Below are positions 10,426 through 20,340 of a DNA stretch of 64,000 nt, piece after piece. The notes beneath the pieces are model-generated. The model was not told the DNA's origin. It made no database searches and was given only the letters and a program-made list of their open reading frames with translations. The stretch's first letter is position 1. Each line of letters opens with the position of its first letter. The stretch is from Listeria grayi DSM 20601. Its GTDB lineage: Bacteria; Bacillota; Bacilli; Lactobacillales; Listeriaceae. A program made the position numbers and the translations under genes. The stretch lies in assembly GCF_000148995.1 (NCBI RefSeq), contig NZ_GL538352.1, forward strand, positions 682,001 through 746,000, in the 5' to 3' direction.

Positions 10426-10452
10426 AGAAGGCTGCCCATAATGGCGGCTTTT
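10426..10452 (+). terminator. Probable terminator after pfkA
   Basis: AGAAGGCTGCC and GGCGGCTTTTC can pair through about 10 positions with G-U wobbles around CATAAT. No long T-run follows, so termination may be partial, allowing pfkA-pyk read-through. Confidence 0.5.
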
Positions 10453-10544
10453 CTGCTGCGCGTATGGAATCGTAGCATTGCGATGTTTTTCACAAATAAG
10501 CAGATCTTACTAGGTTGTAGCTGGTAAATTCGTTTGTTTATGTA

Positions 10545-10550
10545 TATAAT
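10545..10550 (+). promoter_or_regulatory. -10 element of a pyk promoter
   Basis: Consensus TATAAT, 35 bases before the pyk start. No convincing -35 at the right distance. Confidence 0.4.
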
Positions 10551-10585
10551 GAAGAGGAATAGGTAGTTCTAGGAGGAGTATTAAC

Positions 10586-12343
10586 ATGAAAAAAACTAAG
10601 ATCGTTTGTACTATTGGGCCAGCCAGTGAATCGATAGATACATTGGTAAAATTGATTGAGTCGGGAATGAACGTTGCTCGCCTTAACTTTTCCCATGGTG
10701 ACTATGAAGAACACGGTGCTCGAATCGAAAATATTCGCAAAGCATCTGAACAAACAGGGAAACAAGTAGCTATTTTATTAGATACAAAAGGCCCTGAAAT
10801 CCGCACGAATGATATGGCAGGCGGCAAGTTAGAATTCGCTACTGGAGATATCGTACGCGTAGCAATGGAAGAAGTAGAAGGAACAAAAGAAAAATTCTCC
10901 GTTACTTACCCACAATTATTTGACGACGTAGAAGTTGGATCATCTATCTTATTGGATGATGGTTTGATTGCGCTGGAAGTAACTGAAAAAGATGCTAAAA
11001 ACCGCGAATTAGTAACGAAAGTATTGAATCCAGGCGTATTGAAAAACAAAAAAGGCGTTAACGTGCCAAATGTTTCGATCAACTTGCCAGGTATCACTGA
11101 AAAAGATGCTAACGACATTCGTTTTGGTTTAGGTCAAGGAATCGACTTTATCGCTGCTTCTTTTGTACGCCGTGCATCAGATGTACTGGAAATTACGAAA
11201 ATTTTAGAAGAAAATGATGCGACTCACGTTCAAATCATCCCTAAAATCGAAAACCAAGAAGGTGTCGACAACATCGACGAAATCTTGCAAGTATCGCAAG
11301 GCTTGATGGTTGCTCGTGGCGACCTTGGAGTTGAGATCCCAGCGGAAGAAGTTCCGATCGTTCAAAAACAATTGATCAAAAAATGTAATAAATTAGGTAA
11401 ACCTGTTATTACTGCTACACAAATGCTAGATTCGATGCAACGCAACCCACGTCCAACTCGTGCGGAAGCAAGTGACGTTGCCAATGCTATTTTCGACGGA
11501 ACAGATGCGATCATGCTTTCTGGTGAAACAGCAGCTGGGGATTATCCAGTAGAAGCAGTTAAAATGATGGCACAAATCGCGATCCGTACAGAAGAAGTGA
11601 TTTCGACACAAGACAAAGTAGCGCTTAAAATGCATGAAAATACAGATATGACGGAAGCGATCGGCCAAGCAGTTGGTCATACGGCGCGTAACCTAGATGT
11701 TCATACGATCGTTGCTGCGACACAAAGCGGTCACACAGCGCGCATGATCTCTAAATACCGTCCGAAATCGCATATCGTTGCCGTAACATTCAACGAACAT
11801 GTATACCGCAGCTTGGCGTTGTCATGGGGCGTTTATCCTCGTCTAGCAGAGCCAGTTTCCAATACAGATGAAATGTTTGAATTAGCAGTGAAAGAATCTG
11901 TTGATTCCGGAATCGCAAAACAAGGTGATTTGATCATCATCACGGCTGGTGTACCAGTTACAGAAAGTGGTACAACTAACTTGATGAAGATCCAATTGAT
12001 TGGTGAAAAAGTAGTCAAAGGCCAAGGGATCGGCGACAAATCCGTAAGCGGAAAAGCAATCGTTGCCAAATCCAATAAAGAAGCTTTAGCGAAGGCAGAA
12101 GAAGGCGGCATCCTTGTTGTAAAAACAACGGATAAAGAAATTCTTCCAGCAATCGAAAAAAGCGTAGCGATCATCGTAGAAGAAGGTGGATTGACAAGCC
12201 ATGCAGCTGTTGTAGGAATCAACTTAGGTATTCCTGTTGTTGTTGGTGCAAAAGATGCCACTTCCCTAATCAATGATGGGGAAGTAATCACGGTTGACTC
12301 TCGTCAAGGCAGTGTCTACAATGGTAAAACATCAACTCATTAA
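10586..12343 (+). CDS. pyk: Pyruvate kinase
   Basis: 585 residues, the long Bacillus/Listeria form. Residues 1-470 are the classic enzyme: [10 protein letters not shown] at the start, [10 protein letters not shown], the metal-binding PKIENQEG near 220, and [12 protein letters not shown] near 245. The C-terminal 110 residues form the extra PEP-utilising phosphohistidine-like domain with [13 protein letters not shown] near 535, found in Bacillales pyruvate kinases. It converts PEP and ADP to pyruvate and ATP. ATG 10586 follows AGGAGG. It is followed by a strong terminator. Confidence 0.97.
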   Translation: MKKTKIVCTIGPASESIDTLVKLIESGMNVARLNFSHGDYEEHGARIENIRKASEQTGKQVAILLDTKGPEIRTNDMAGGKLEFATGDIVRVAMEEVEGTKEKFSVTYPQLFDDVEVGSSILLDDGLIALEVTEKDAKNRELVTKVLNPGVLKNKKGVNVPNVSINLPGITEKDANDIRFGLGQGIDFIAASFVRRASDVLEITKILEENDATHVQIIPKIENQEGVDNIDEILQVSQGLMVARGDLGVEIPAEEVPIVQKQLIKKCNKLGKPVITATQMLDSMQRNPRPTRAEASDVANAIFDGTDAIMLSGETAAGDYPVEAVKMMAQIAIRTEEVISTQDKVALKMHENTDMTEAIGQAVGHTARNLDVHTIVAATQSGHTARMISKYRPKSHIVAVTFNEHVYRSLALSWGVYPRLAEPVSNTDEMFELAVKESVDSGIAKQGDLIIITAGVPVTESGTTNLMKIQLIGEKVVKGQGIGDKSVSGKAIVAKSNKEALAKAEEGGILVVKTTDKEILPAIEKSVAIIVEEGGLTSHAAVVGINLGIPVVVGAKDATSLINDGEVITVDSRQGSVYNGKTSTH

Positions 12344-12357
12344 AATAATGATCATCG

Positions 12358-12390
12358 ACCGGTAAAGCCTTGTGCTTTGCCGGTTTTTTT
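12358..12390 (+). terminator. Intrinsic terminator of pyk
   Basis: ACCGGTAAAGC and GCTTTGCCGGT form an 11-bp stem with one wobble, loop CTTGT, then seven T. Confidence 0.93.
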
Positions 12391-12471
12391 ATTTCCATGT
12401 CTAATTTACTGAAATTGAGGTATAATAACTGAAATAAGAACTGCAATTTGAATTAGCTTCAATTGTTTTTT

Positions 12472-12510
12472 CTTATGCTATATAGAAAATAACATAAGGT
12501 TTACTTTATG
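12472..12510 (+). promoter_or_regulatory. ATAA/TTAT dyads, candidate CcpC operator
   Basis: CTTATG (12472-12477) and CATAAG (12493-12498) form a perfect inverted repeat; CATAA (12493-12497) and TTATG (12506-12510) form a second one that touches the -35 box of the following promoter. CcpC, the citrate-responsive LysR repressor of TCA genes in Bacillus and Listeria, recognises ATAA-N7-TTAT dyads; the spacing here is N8 for the proximal pair. Operator function is inference. Confidence 0.35.
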
Positions 12511-12535
12511 ACATTTAGTGATTTTATGTTATAAT
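12508..12535 (+). promoter_or_regulatory. Promoter of the DUF441-citZ-icd unit
   Basis: ATGACA (12508-12513), 16-base spacer, extended -10 TGTTATAAT (12527-12535). 44 bases upstream of the DUF441 start. Confidence 0.65.
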
Positions 12536-12578
12536 TACTTCTATCTTGCGAGTTTGCAAGTTTGAAAGGTGTAATGGA

Positions 12579-13043
12579 ATGTTTTCAGAAAGCATGTTAT
12601 TTTTATTACTTTTTTTACTCCTTGGTTTAATAGCGAAGAACAATTCATTGATTATTGCTGTCGTGGTCGTTTTGTTATTAAAAATTTTCCATGTTGATGG
12701 CAAGATCTTAGAAACGATCCAAGCAAAAGGTATTAATTGGGGAGTAACGATCATCACGATTGCGATCTTGATTCCAATTGCCACGAATCAAATCGGCTTG
12801 AAAGATCTGATTGAATCTTTTAAGTCCGCAGCTGGTTGGATTGGCTTAACAGCGGGGATCCTTGTGTCGATTCTTTCTAAAAAGGGTGTCGGCTATATGT
12901 CCGTTGATCCGCAAATCACTGTCTCGCTTGTTTTCGGGACAATACTAGCTGTTGTACTTTTCCGCGGAATCGCTGCTGGACCAGTTATTGCTGCGGGAAT
13001 AGCGTACATAGCCATGCAAGTGGTTGGTTTTATCGGTAGATGA
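12579..13043 (+). CDS. ytwI: UPF0756 / DUF441 membrane protein, YtwI family
   Basis: 154 residues from ATG 12579 (MFSESMLFLLLFLLLG), preceded by GAAAGGTG. At least four hydrophobic segments: about residues 5-20, 27-36, 50-64, and a glycine/alanine-rich C-terminal half (VFGTILAVVLFRGIAAGPVI). No catalytic motif; function unknown. In Bacillus and Listeria the family sits just upstream of citrate synthase, and here too it directly precedes citZ and appears to share its promoter. A role in the membrane linked to citrate or TCA flux would be a guess. Confidence 0.9.
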   Translation: MFSESMLFLLLFLLLGLIAKNNSLIIAVVVVLLLKIFHVDGKILETIQAKGINWGVTIITIAILIPIATNQIGLKDLIESFKSAAGWIGLTAGILVSILSKKGVGYMSVDPQITVSLVFGTILAVVLFRGIAAGPVIAAGIAYIAMQVVGFIGR

Positions 13044-13065
13044 GGTTTGTGAAATACACGAATAG

Positions 13066-13098
13066 TGCAAAGCCTTCTAAAGAGGGCTTTGCATCTTT
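13066..13098 (+). terminator. Hairpin between DUF441 and citZ
   Basis: TGCAAAGCCTTC and GAGGGCTTTGCA pair over 12 bp with one wobble around TAAA, then TCTTT. It ends only two bases before the citZ ribosome site. It could be a weak terminator or attenuator reducing read-through into citZ, or a processing/stability element. Confidence 0.5.
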
Positions 13099-13115
13099 AA
13101 AAGGAGGAATAAATC

Positions 13116-14237
13116 ATGCCACTTTCTAAAGGATTAGAAAATGTCTACGTTGCTGAAACATCGATCAGTTCCATTGTAGATGATACGCTGACTTATGTTG
13201 GCTATAGTATCGACAATTTGATGGAGAATGATGCGTCATTTGAAGAAGTGATCTATCTTCTTTGGCACCTGCGCTTGCCGAATGCGAAAGAACTTAAAAA
13301 ATTCCAAGAAGAAATTGAAGCAAATATCGAAGTTTCCGAAACGATTATTACTAGCCTACGAATGCAGAACCACCAAAATTTGCATCCGATGAGTGTTTTG
13401 CGCACAACGGTATCGATGCTTGGGGTATTTGATACGGAGTCGGAACTGGAAGACGGGGAAGCGGTATACCGTAAAGGACTGCGATTACAAGCGAAAATGC
13501 CTACGATCGTAGCTGCTTTTTCAAGAATCCGCCGCGGATTAGATCCAATCGCGCCCAAAAAAGGACTTTCGATGGCTGCAAACTTTTTGTATATGCTGAC
13601 GGGAGAAGAGGCAGATGAACTTTCTGTAACTGCCATGAATAAGGCACTTGTTTTGCATGCTGATCATGAGTTCAACGCTTCCACCTTCACTGCCCGCGTT
13701 TGTGTAGGAACCCTTTCGGATGTCTATTCCGGAGTCACTGCTGCGATCGGCGCATTGAAAGGACCACTTCATGGCGGAGCAAATGAACGTGTTTTCGATA
13801 TGCTCGAAGACATCGCCGAATTAGAGAATGTCAGATCCTATATCGGGAATAAAATCGACAATAAACAAAAAATCATGGGATTTGGTCATCGCGTGTACCG
13901 AAATGGTGATCCAAGAGCAAAATATCTACAAGAAATGTCTCAAAAAGTAACAGCTGAATCTGGTGAAGAAAAATGGTATTTGATCTCGAAAGAAGTAGAA
14001 CAAGTCGTATGGGAATTAAAACATTTGCATCCGAACGTCGACTTTTATTCGGCTTCGCTCTATCACGCGCTCGGAATCGATCATGATCTGTTTACACTTG
14101 TCTTTTCTGTAAGCCGTGTATCCGGTTGGCTAGCACATATTTATGAACAATATCGCGATAACCGTCTGATCCGTCCACGTGCGATTTACGTAGGACCGGA
14201 AAACAGGGAATATCAACCAGTTGAAAAACGCTTGTAA
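13116..14237 (+). CDS. citZ: Citrate synthase
   Basis: 373 residues, the short Gram-positive type II form. Catalytic motifs are complete: LHGGANERV near 218 (His), GFGHRVY near 255 (His), and [15 protein letters not shown] near 305 (Asp), plus [14 protein letters not shown] near 185. It condenses oxaloacetate and acetyl-CoA to citrate. icd follows after 20 bases, so the pair makes 2-oxoglutarate for glutamate synthesis. No malate dehydrogenase gene follows, in line with the known incomplete TCA cycle of Listeria. Strong AAAGGAGG ribosome site. Confidence 0.97.
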   Translation: MPLSKGLENVYVAETSISSIVDDTLTYVGYSIDNLMENDASFEEVIYLLWHLRLPNAKELKKFQEEIEANIEVSETIITSLRMQNHQNLHPMSVLRTTVSMLGVFDTESELEDGEAVYRKGLRLQAKMPTIVAAFSRIRRGLDPIAPKKGLSMAANFLYMLTGEEADELSVTAMNKALVLHADHEFNASTFTARVCVGTLSDVYSGVTAAIGALKGPLHGGANERVFDMLEDIAELENVRSYIGNKIDNKQKIMGFGHRVYRNGDPRAKYLQEMSQKVTAESGEEKWYLISKEVEQVVWELKHLHPNVDFYSASLYHALGIDHDLFTLVFSVSRVSGWLAHIYEQYRDNRLIRPRAIYVGPENREYQPVEKRL

Positions 14238-14257
14238 TAAAGGAGGAAAAGCAAGAT

Positions 14258-15526
14258 ATGACTATTGGTGAAAAAATTCAAGTAGAACAAGGGACATTAC
14301 ATACCCCGAACAATCCGATCATTCCTTTTATTGAAGGGGATGGAACAGGAAGAGACATTTGGCGTGCGGCGAAGCGAGTATTAGATGCAGCAGTCAAAAC
14401 GGCATATAAGGGTGAGAAAGAAATTGTCTGGAAGGAAGTATTAGCTGGGCAAAAAGCTTTTGACACGACTGGGGAATGGCTTCCAAAGGCAACATTAGAT
14501 ACCATTCGTGAGTATCTGATCGCAATCAAAGGCCCTCTAACAACACCGATCGGAGGCGGGATCCGTTCGTTGAATGTAGCACTTCGTCAAGAACTCGATC
14601 TTTATGTATGTCTGCGCCCAGTTCGTTATTTCGAAGGAGTTCCTTCTCCAGTCAAACGTCCAGAAGATACGGACATGGTGATTTTTCGGGAAAACACGGA
14701 AGACATCTATGCGGGGATCGAATTTGCAAAAGGAACAGAAGAAGCTGAAAAGCTGATCGCTTTCTTGAAAAAAGAGTTTGGCGTGAACAAGATCCGTTTT
14801 CCAGAGACATCCGGGATCGGTATCAAGCCGATCTCTCAAGAAGGAACGGAACGGTTAGTGCGTTCTGCGATCGACTATGCGATCAAAGAAGGCCGTAAAT
14901 CGGTTACGTTGGTCCATAAAGGAAACATCATGAAGTTCACAGAAGGAGCCTTCAAAAACTGGGGCTACGAATTAGCAGAACGGGAATACGGTGACCAGGT
15001 CTTCACGTGGAATGAATATGACCGTATCAAAGAAGAAAAAGGGATCGAAGCAGCTGATAAAGCGCAAACACTTGCTTTAAATGCTGGTAAGATATTGATC
15101 AAAGATTCGATCGCTGACATCTTCTTGCAGCAGATTCTCACAAGACCAGCTGAATTTGATGTTGTGGCTACGATGAATCTAAACGGCGATTATATTTCTG
15201 ACGCGCTTGCTGCCCAAGTCGGCGGCATCGGGATCGCTCCGGGGGCTAATATCAATTACGATACCGGTCATGCTATTTTTGAAGCAACGCATGGAACAGC
15301 ACCTAAATATGCAGATCTTGATAAAGTGAATCCATCCTCTGTCATCCTCTCTGGAACATTGTTGCTAGAGCATATCGGTTGGAGCGAAGCAGCAGAATTG
15401 ATCACGAGATCTATGGAGAAAACGATCGCTTCTAAAGTCGTGACTTACGATTTTGCCCGCTTGATGGAAAATGCTTCTGAAGTTAAATGTTCGGAATTTG
15501 CGGATGAATTGATTAAAAATCTATAA
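14258..15526 (+). CDS. icd: NADP-dependent isocitrate dehydrogenase
   Basis: 422 residues, normal for the homodimeric bacterial enzyme (CitC in Bacillus). It oxidatively decarboxylates isocitrate to 2-oxoglutarate. Visible motifs: substrate loop [20 protein letters not shown] near 99, [13 protein letters not shown] near 147, [14 protein letters not shown] near 215, [17 protein letters not shown] near 310, and [11 protein letters not shown] near 347, the nucleotide-binding HGT element. It is co-transcribed with citZ (20-base gap, AAAGGAGG site) and the unit ends at a strong terminator. Confidence 0.97.
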   Translation: MTIGEKIQVEQGTLHTPNNPIIPFIEGDGTGRDIWRAAKRVLDAAVKTAYKGEKEIVWKEVLAGQKAFDTTGEWLPKATLDTIREYLIAIKGPLTTPIGGGIRSLNVALRQELDLYVCLRPVRYFEGVPSPVKRPEDTDMVIFRENTEDIYAGIEFAKGTEEAEKLIAFLKKEFGVNKIRFPETSGIGIKPISQEGTERLVRSAIDYAIKEGRKSVTLVHKGNIMKFTEGAFKNWGYELAEREYGDQVFTWNEYDRIKEEKGIEAADKAQTLALNAGKILIKDSIADIFLQQILTRPAEFDVVATMNLNGDYISDALAAQVGGIGIAPGANINYDTGHAIFEATHGTAPKYADLDKVNPSSVILSGTLLLEHIGWSEAAELITRSMEKTIASKVVTYDFARLMENASEVKCSEFADELIKNL

Positions 15527-15596
15527 TATAGAGATTTTAAGCAATCTATAACTAGTCTGTAATTTTGATTTTAGATAAAAACATTCAGTTAATGAG

Positions 15597-15635
15597 AAAT
15601 AACTTCTTAGCGAATTTGCTGAGAAGTTATTTTTT
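15597..15635 (+). terminator. Intrinsic terminator of citZ-icd
   Basis: AAATAACTTCTTAGC and GCTGAGAAGTTATTT form a 15-bp stem with one wobble, loop GAATTT, ending in a T-run. Confidence 0.93.
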
Positions 15636-15677
15636 GTGACAAGCAATGCGACCGCAAGTGTTTTTCCCCTATACCTA

Positions 15678-15686
15678 TGTTAAAAT
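15678..15686 (+). promoter_or_regulatory. Extended -10 element upstream of polA
   Basis: TGTTAAAAT, an extended -10, 37 bases before the polA start. The -35 region (GTGTTT) is a poor match. Confidence 0.4.
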
Positions 15687-15723
15687 AAAGATATTGAAGC
15701 AAGAAACAAGGAGGATATCCCTG

Positions 15724-18357
15724 ATGAATAAATTGATTTTGATTGATGGTAACAGTATCGCGAATCGCGCATTCTATGCATTGCCACTCTTAAATAATGA
15801 TAAAGGTGTCTATACAAATGCTGTTTACGGCTTTGCAATGATGCTGATAAACGTGATCGAAAAGGAAAAGCCAACACATGCACTAGTTGCATTTGATGCA
15901 GGGAAAACGACGTTTAGACATAAAACTTTTAAAGCATATAAAGGCGGCCGCCAAAAAACACCAAGCGAACTTTCCGAACAATTCCCCTTTATTCGCGAAC
16001 TGCTAGATGCTTACAGTATTGCCCGTTATGAATTGCCCGACTATGAAGCAGATGATATCATCGGTACGCTTGCTCGCGAGGCAGAAAAGGAAGCGTTTGA
16101 AGTCATCGTGATCACAGGAGATCGCGACTTGACACAACTTGCTTCATCGCACATCACGGTCTATATCACTAAGAAGGGTATCACCGATATGGAAAAAAAT
16201 ACGCCCGAATCTCTTCAAGAAAAATATCAATTAACACCAGCACAGATTATTGATATGAAGGGCCTAATGGGAGATTCCTCCGATAACATTCCCGGAATTC
16301 CAGGAGTTGGCGAAAAAACAGCGCTCAAGTTGTTACATCAATACGGTGGGACGGTCGAAAGTGTATTGGAACATGCTTCTGAGATTTCCGGCAAAAAATT
16401 GCAGGAAAAAGTGATGGAAAATAAAGAACTAGCGCTACTAAGCAAAGAATTAGCAACAATCAATACCGAAGCACCTGTCGAAGTAAAAATCGCGGATACA
16501 GCTTATTCCGGCTATGATACCGAAAAAGTTATTCCGTTGCTTAAAGAAATGAACTTTACATCCTTGCTGAAAAATATCAGTGCAGAGGATCCGGAAGAAG
16601 AGAAAATAGAGCTACAAGGGATCGACGTAACGATCAAAACCGATGTTTCTCCTGAGGATTTCGGGAAACACACCTCTTTTTATATCGAATTACAAGGAGA
16701 AAATTATCACACCGCTGACATTATCGGCGTTGCAATTTCTTCCGATAAAGGAAATTTTTATTACAGTGCAGCAACGATCCAAAACAGCACTGCGTTTGCA
16801 GATTGGATCAGCGACCCCAATCAGACAAAAGCCGTATACGATGCCAAAAAAACAATGGTTACATTAAATCGTTTAGGACTGCCATGCGAAGGGATCTTGT
16901 TCGACTTTATGCTCGCTTCATATGTGCTCGATCCTTCTCAGACGATCGATGATTTCGCTAGTGTAGCCAGTCGTTATGATTATACGCAAGTAGAGGCAGA
17001 TGAACTTGTTTTCGGTAAAGGAGCAAAATACAATGTTCCAGACGAAACGAAAGTAGCAGATCATTTGGCCCGCAAAGCAGTAGCTATTGCCAAGCTTGAA
17101 CAAACAGTCAATGAATCGCTGGAAAAAAATGAGCAGTTGGAACTTGTGGATAACTTGGAATTACCTCTGACATTTGTCCTTGCGAAAATGGAAATGGAAG
17201 GCGTTCGTGTTGATACGGAGCGCTTAGAAGAGATGAAATCAGAAATGGCAGTGCGTCTGCAAACAATCGAATCTAGCATTCATGAACTTGCTGGAACGAC
17301 TTTCAATATCAATTCACCAAAACAACTAGGTGTGATTTTATTTGAGACGCTTGGCCTGCCGCCAGTCAAAAAAACAAAGACTGGTTACTCGACGGCTGCA
17401 GATGTTTTAGAAAGCCTCTCTGGTAAGCACCCGATCATTGATGAGATCCTGTTATATAGACAATTAGGTAAGCTCCAATCCACCTATGTGGAAGGACTGC
17501 TAAAAGTGACTGATAAAAAGACAAGCAAAGTCCACACTCGTTTCAACCAAACACTGACACAAACAGGACGTCTGAGTTCTGTTGATCCGAACCTGCAAAA
17601 CATCCCGATCCGCTTAGAAGAAGGCCGGAAGATCAGACAAGTTTTCGTTCCAAGCCATCCAGGCTGGAAAATGTTTTCTGCCGATTATTCGCAAGTAGAA
17701 TTACGGGTGCTAGCCCACATTTCCCAAGATGAAAACTTAGTCTATGCCTTTAGAAACGATTATGATATCCATACGAAAACAGCTATGGATGTTTTCCATG
17801 TTTCGGAAGCGGAAGTGGACAGCTTGATGAGAAGGCAAGCGAAGGCAGTCAATTTCGGCATCGTTTATGGTATCAGCGATTATGGTCTATCGCAGAACCT
17901 TGGAATCACCCGAAAAGCGGCAAAAGATTTTATTGATCGTTATTTCGCTAGCTATCCAGATGTAAAAGTCTATATGGAAGAGATCGTCCGTTCTGCCAAA
18001 GAAAAAGGGTACGTGGAGACGATCTTGCATAGACGTCGCTATATTCCAGAAATCACCAGTCGTAATTTTAATGTCCGCAGCTTTGCTGAGCGAACAGCGA
18101 TGAACACGCCAATCCAAGGAAGTGCAGCTGATATCATCAAACAAGCGATGCTACTCATGGATGAACGCTTAGAGTCCGAACAAATGGAAGCAAAATTACT
18201 GCTTCAAGTACACGATGAATTGATTTTTGAAGCACCAGAAGCAGAAATCGCAAAATTAGCCGAGATCGTTCCAGATGTTATGGAAAATGCCGTAGCACTT
18301 TCGGTACCGCTGAAAGTAGACAGTGCCCATGGCGACTCTTGGTACGATGCAAAATAA
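15724..18357 (+). CDS. polA: DNA polymerase I
   Basis: 877 residues from ATG 15724 (AAGGAGG 9 bases upstream); the frame is open further upstream but without family similarity. N-terminal 5' nuclease domain (about 1-290: ITGDRDLTQL, MGDSSDNIPGIPGVGEKTA), a vestigial 3'-5' exonuclease domain (about 300-470), and the A-family polymerase (about 480-877: motif A DYSQVELRV near 654, O-helix RRQAKAVNFGIVYG near 703, motif C VHDELIFE near 830). The exonuclease DxE position reads FYIELQ, so proofreading is lost as in Bacillus PolA. It fills gaps and removes RNA primers. First gene of polA-mutM-coaE. Confidence 0.96.
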   Translation: MNKLILIDGNSIANRAFYALPLLNNDKGVYTNAVYGFAMMLINVIEKEKPTHALVAFDAGKTTFRHKTFKAYKGGRQKTPSELSEQFPFIRELLDAYSIARYELPDYEADDIIGTLAREAEKEAFEVIVITGDRDLTQLASSHITVYITKKGITDMEKNTPESLQEKYQLTPAQIIDMKGLMGDSSDNIPGIPGVGEKTALKLLHQYGGTVESVLEHASEISGKKLQEKVMENKELALLSKELATINTEAPVEVKIADTAYSGYDTEKVIPLLKEMNFTSLLKNISAEDPEEEKIELQGIDVTIKTDVSPEDFGKHTSFYIELQGENYHTADIIGVAISSDKGNFYYSAATIQNSTAFADWISDPNQTKAVYDAKKTMVTLNRLGLPCEGILFDFMLASYVLDPSQTIDDFASVASRYDYTQVEADELVFGKGAKYNVPDETKVADHLARKAVAIAKLEQTVNESLEKNEQLELVDNLELPLTFVLAKMEMEGVRVDTERLEEMKSEMAVRLQTIESSIHELAGTTFNINSPKQLGVILFETLGLPPVKKTKTGYSTAADVLESLSGKHPIIDEILLYRQLGKLQSTYVEGLLKVTDKKTSKVHTRFNQTLTQTGRLSSVDPNLQNIPIRLEEGRKIRQVFVPSHPGWKMFSADYSQVELRVLAHISQDENLVYAFRNDYDIHTKTAMDVFHVSEAEVDSLMRRQAKAVNFGIVYGISDYGLSQNLGITRKAAKDFIDRYFASYPDVKVYMEEIVRSAKEKGYVETILHRRRYIPEITSRNFNVRSFAERTAMNTPIQGSAADIIKQAMLLMDERLESEQMEAKLLLQVHDELIFEAPEAEIAKLAEIVPDVMENAVALSVPLKVDSAHGDSWYDAK

Positions 18358-18378
18358 GTAGAAAAAGGGGTAACAGCA

Positions 18379-19200
18379 ATGCCAGAACTACCAGAAGTAG
18401 AAAATGTCAGAACAACACTCGAACGCCAAGTTATCGGAAAAACGATCGATCAAGTGATTGTTCATGTTCCGAAAATGATTCACGGACTTCCGGCAGATGA
18501 GTTTGTCCATATGTTGGTTGGCCAAGAAATCGAAGCGGTAAGACGTCGCGGAAAGTTTCTGCTTTTCGACCTGACGGACTGCACGATTCTTTCACATTTG
18601 CGGATGGAAGGGAAGTTTCGCGTTTATCCCGAAACCGAACCAACTACGAAGCATACGCATATCATTTTTCATTTTACCGATCAAACTGAATTACGGTTCT
18701 TGGACGTCCGTAAATTCGGAACCATGCAAGTTGCCGCCAAGCATCAGGAAGAAACGACAAATTCTCTCCAAAAGCTCGGACCTGAACCGCTTTCCGCTCA
18801 TTTTGAGCTAGCTGCTTTTGCAAGTAAACTAAAAAAAACGACCCGCGCGGTCAAAACGGCTTTATTAGATCAAAAATTAGTCGCAGGAGTTGGCAATATC
18901 TACGCCGATGAGATCTGCTTTGAAGCAGAGGTGCTACCGATGCGGGGAGGAAATGAATTAAGCGATGCTGAAGTCGCTGCATTATATGAAGCCACCAAAA
19001 AAATCATTGGTATTGCAGTCGAAGCAGGCGGTTCCTCCATTCGAACTTATGAAAATTCACAAGGAAAGAAAGGGAATTACCAAGACTTTCTCAAAGTTTA
19101 CGGTCGGACGGGTGAAAAATGTCTACGTTGCGGCGGTACAGTGGAAAAAATAAAATTAAATGGACGCGGCACTCACTTTTGCCGGGGATGTCAGAAGTAG
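18379..19200 (+). CDS. mutM: Formamidopyrimidine-DNA glycosylase
   Basis: 273 residues. The mature N-terminus PELPEVENV supplies catalytic Pro2 and Glu3; Lys57-type residue in RRRGKFLLF; helix-two-turn-helix with LLDQKLVAGVGNIYADE near 160-176; C-terminal zinc finger CLRCGG...CRGC at about 247-270. It excises 8-oxoguanine and formamidopyrimidines and cuts the abasic site. It lies 21 bases after polA and 8 bases before coaE, as in other Firmicutes. Confidence 0.97.
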   Translation: MPELPEVENVRTTLERQVIGKTIDQVIVHVPKMIHGLPADEFVHMLVGQEIEAVRRRGKFLLFDLTDCTILSHLRMEGKFRVYPETEPTTKHTHIIFHFTDQTELRFLDVRKFGTMQVAAKHQEETTNSLQKLGPEPLSAHFELAAFASKLKKTTRAVKTALLDQKLVAGVGNIYADEICFEAEVLPMRGGNELSDAEVAALYEATKKIIGIAVEAGGSSIRTYENSQGKKGNYQDFLKVYGRTGEKCLRCGGTVEKIKLNGRGTHFCRGCQK

Positions 19201-19208
19201 GTGGAAGA

Positions 19209-19802
19209 ATGAGTAAAACGATTGGATTAACGGGCAGTATCGCTACAGGAAAATCTGCCGTCAGCAAAATGCTTGCTGATAAACAGATTCCTGTCGTAGA
19301 CGCAGATGTCGCTGCGAGAGAAGTTGTAAAAAAAGGTAGTGAAGGGCTGGCAATGATCGAAGCAACTTTTGGAGCTTCCTTTTTGAATGGAAATGGCGAT
19401 TTAGACCGGGCAAAGCTAGGAGAACTGATTTTCCAAGATGAGACGCAGCGTGAAAAGTTGAACCAAATCACGCATCCACTAGTGCGAAAGTATATGTTGG
19501 AAAAACAACAGGAGTGGATAGCGGAAGGAGCACCATTGATCATTTTCGATATTCCGTTACTATATGAAAGCAAGCTGACCCATTTGGTCGATAAGGTCAT
19601 TGTCGTCAAAGTGGATCCAGAAGTTCAGCTACAACGTTTGATGTCGCGCAATCATCTTTCCGAAAAAGATGCCAAGCTCAGGATCGCAAGCCAAATCTCG
19701 ATTTCTGAAAAAGCGAAACTTGCCGATTATGTCATTGATAATAATGGTACGCTGGAAGAAACAGAAGCACAGCTGAATCGGATCTTGGCAGAATTGCGTT
19801 AA
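19209..19802 (+). CDS. coaE: Dephospho-CoA kinase
   Basis: 197 residues from ATG 19209 (MSKTIGLTG), preceded by AGGTGG; upstream in-frame starts lie inside mutM. P-loop GSIATGKS at 9-16, Asp in VVDADVAAREV near 36, and lid/substrate motifs IFDIPLLYES and LMSRNHLSEKDA. It phosphorylates dephospho-CoA at the ribose 3' hydroxyl, the last step of CoA synthesis. Third gene of the polA-mutM-coaE unit; nrdR has its own promoter downstream. Confidence 0.96.
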   Translation: MSKTIGLTGSIATGKSAVSKMLADKQIPVVDADVAAREVVKKGSEGLAMIEATFGASFLNGNGDLDRAKLGELIFQDETQREKLNQITHPLVRKYMLEKQQEWIAEGAPLIIFDIPLLYESKLTHLVDKVIVVKVDPEVQLQRLMSRNHLSEKDAKLRIASQISISEKAKLADYVIDNNGTLEETEAQLNRILAELR

Positions 19803-19810
19803 GAACAAAT

Positions 19811-19839
19811 AGTCAGTCCGCCCGCATCATGGTATAATA
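19811..19839 (+). promoter_or_regulatory. Promoter of nrdR-dnaB-dnaI
   Basis: TAGTCA (19811-19816), 17-base spacer, TATAAT (19834-19839) preceded by TGG (extended -10). 31 bases upstream of nrdR. Confidence 0.72.
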
Positions 19840-19870
19840 AACACAAAAATGCTTTAAGGGAAGTGATAGC

Positions 19871-20335
19871 ATGAGATGTCCCAATTGTAAATATAATGGA
19901 ACACGTGTCGTAGATTCAAGACCAGCAGATGCTGGAAATTCCATTCGCAGACGAAGAGAATGCGAACAATGCGGGTTTCGATTTACGACATTTGAAAAAG
20001 TGGAAGAAAGTCCACTGATCGTAGTGAAAAAAGATGGTGCACGCGAAGAATTCGCGCGCGAAAAAGTCAGACGAGGACTCATTCGTGCTTGTGAAAAACG
20101 TCCCGTCAGTGCAGAACAGTTAGAAGAGATCGTAAACGAAGTAGAACGCGAGCTGCGTAACATTGGTGACAGCGAGATCTCTTCTGAATTGATCGGTGAA
20201 AAAGTCATGGATAAATTGGCGAATCTCGATGAAGTAGCATATGTGCGCTTTGCTTCTGTGTATCGGCAATTTAAAGACATCAATGTATTCGTTGAAGAAT
20301 TAAAAGAACTGATGGAAAAAAATAAAGAAAGGTGA
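19871..20335 (+). CDS. nrdR: Transcriptional repressor NrdR
   Basis: 154 residues. Zinc ribbon with Cys3, Cys6, Cys31 and Cys34 (CPNC...CEQC) followed by an ATP-cone domain (about 45-140). NrdR senses ATP/dATP and represses ribonucleotide reductase genes by binding paired NrdR boxes. As in other Firmicutes it heads an operon with the replication-initiation genes dnaB and dnaI, linking dNTP supply to replication. No NrdR box is apparent in its own promoter. Confidence 0.97.
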   Translation: MRCPNCKYNGTRVVDSRPADAGNSIRRRRECEQCGFRFTTFEKVEESPLIVVKKDGAREEFAREKVRRGLIRACEKRPVSAEQLEEIVNEVERELRNIGDSEISSELIGEKVMDKLANLDEVAYVRFASVYRQFKDINVFVEELKELMEKNKER

Positions 20336-20340
20336 GCGCT

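Noticed and set aside
12415-12426. TTGAGG-TATAAT just after the pyk terminator
   Set aside because: The two boxes abut without a spacer; the -10 alone has no usable -35, and a better promoter lies at 12508-12535.
15646-15723. Upstream extension of polA by 26 residues
   Set aside because: It runs through the predicted -10 and ribosome site; the family N-terminus begins at ATG 15724.
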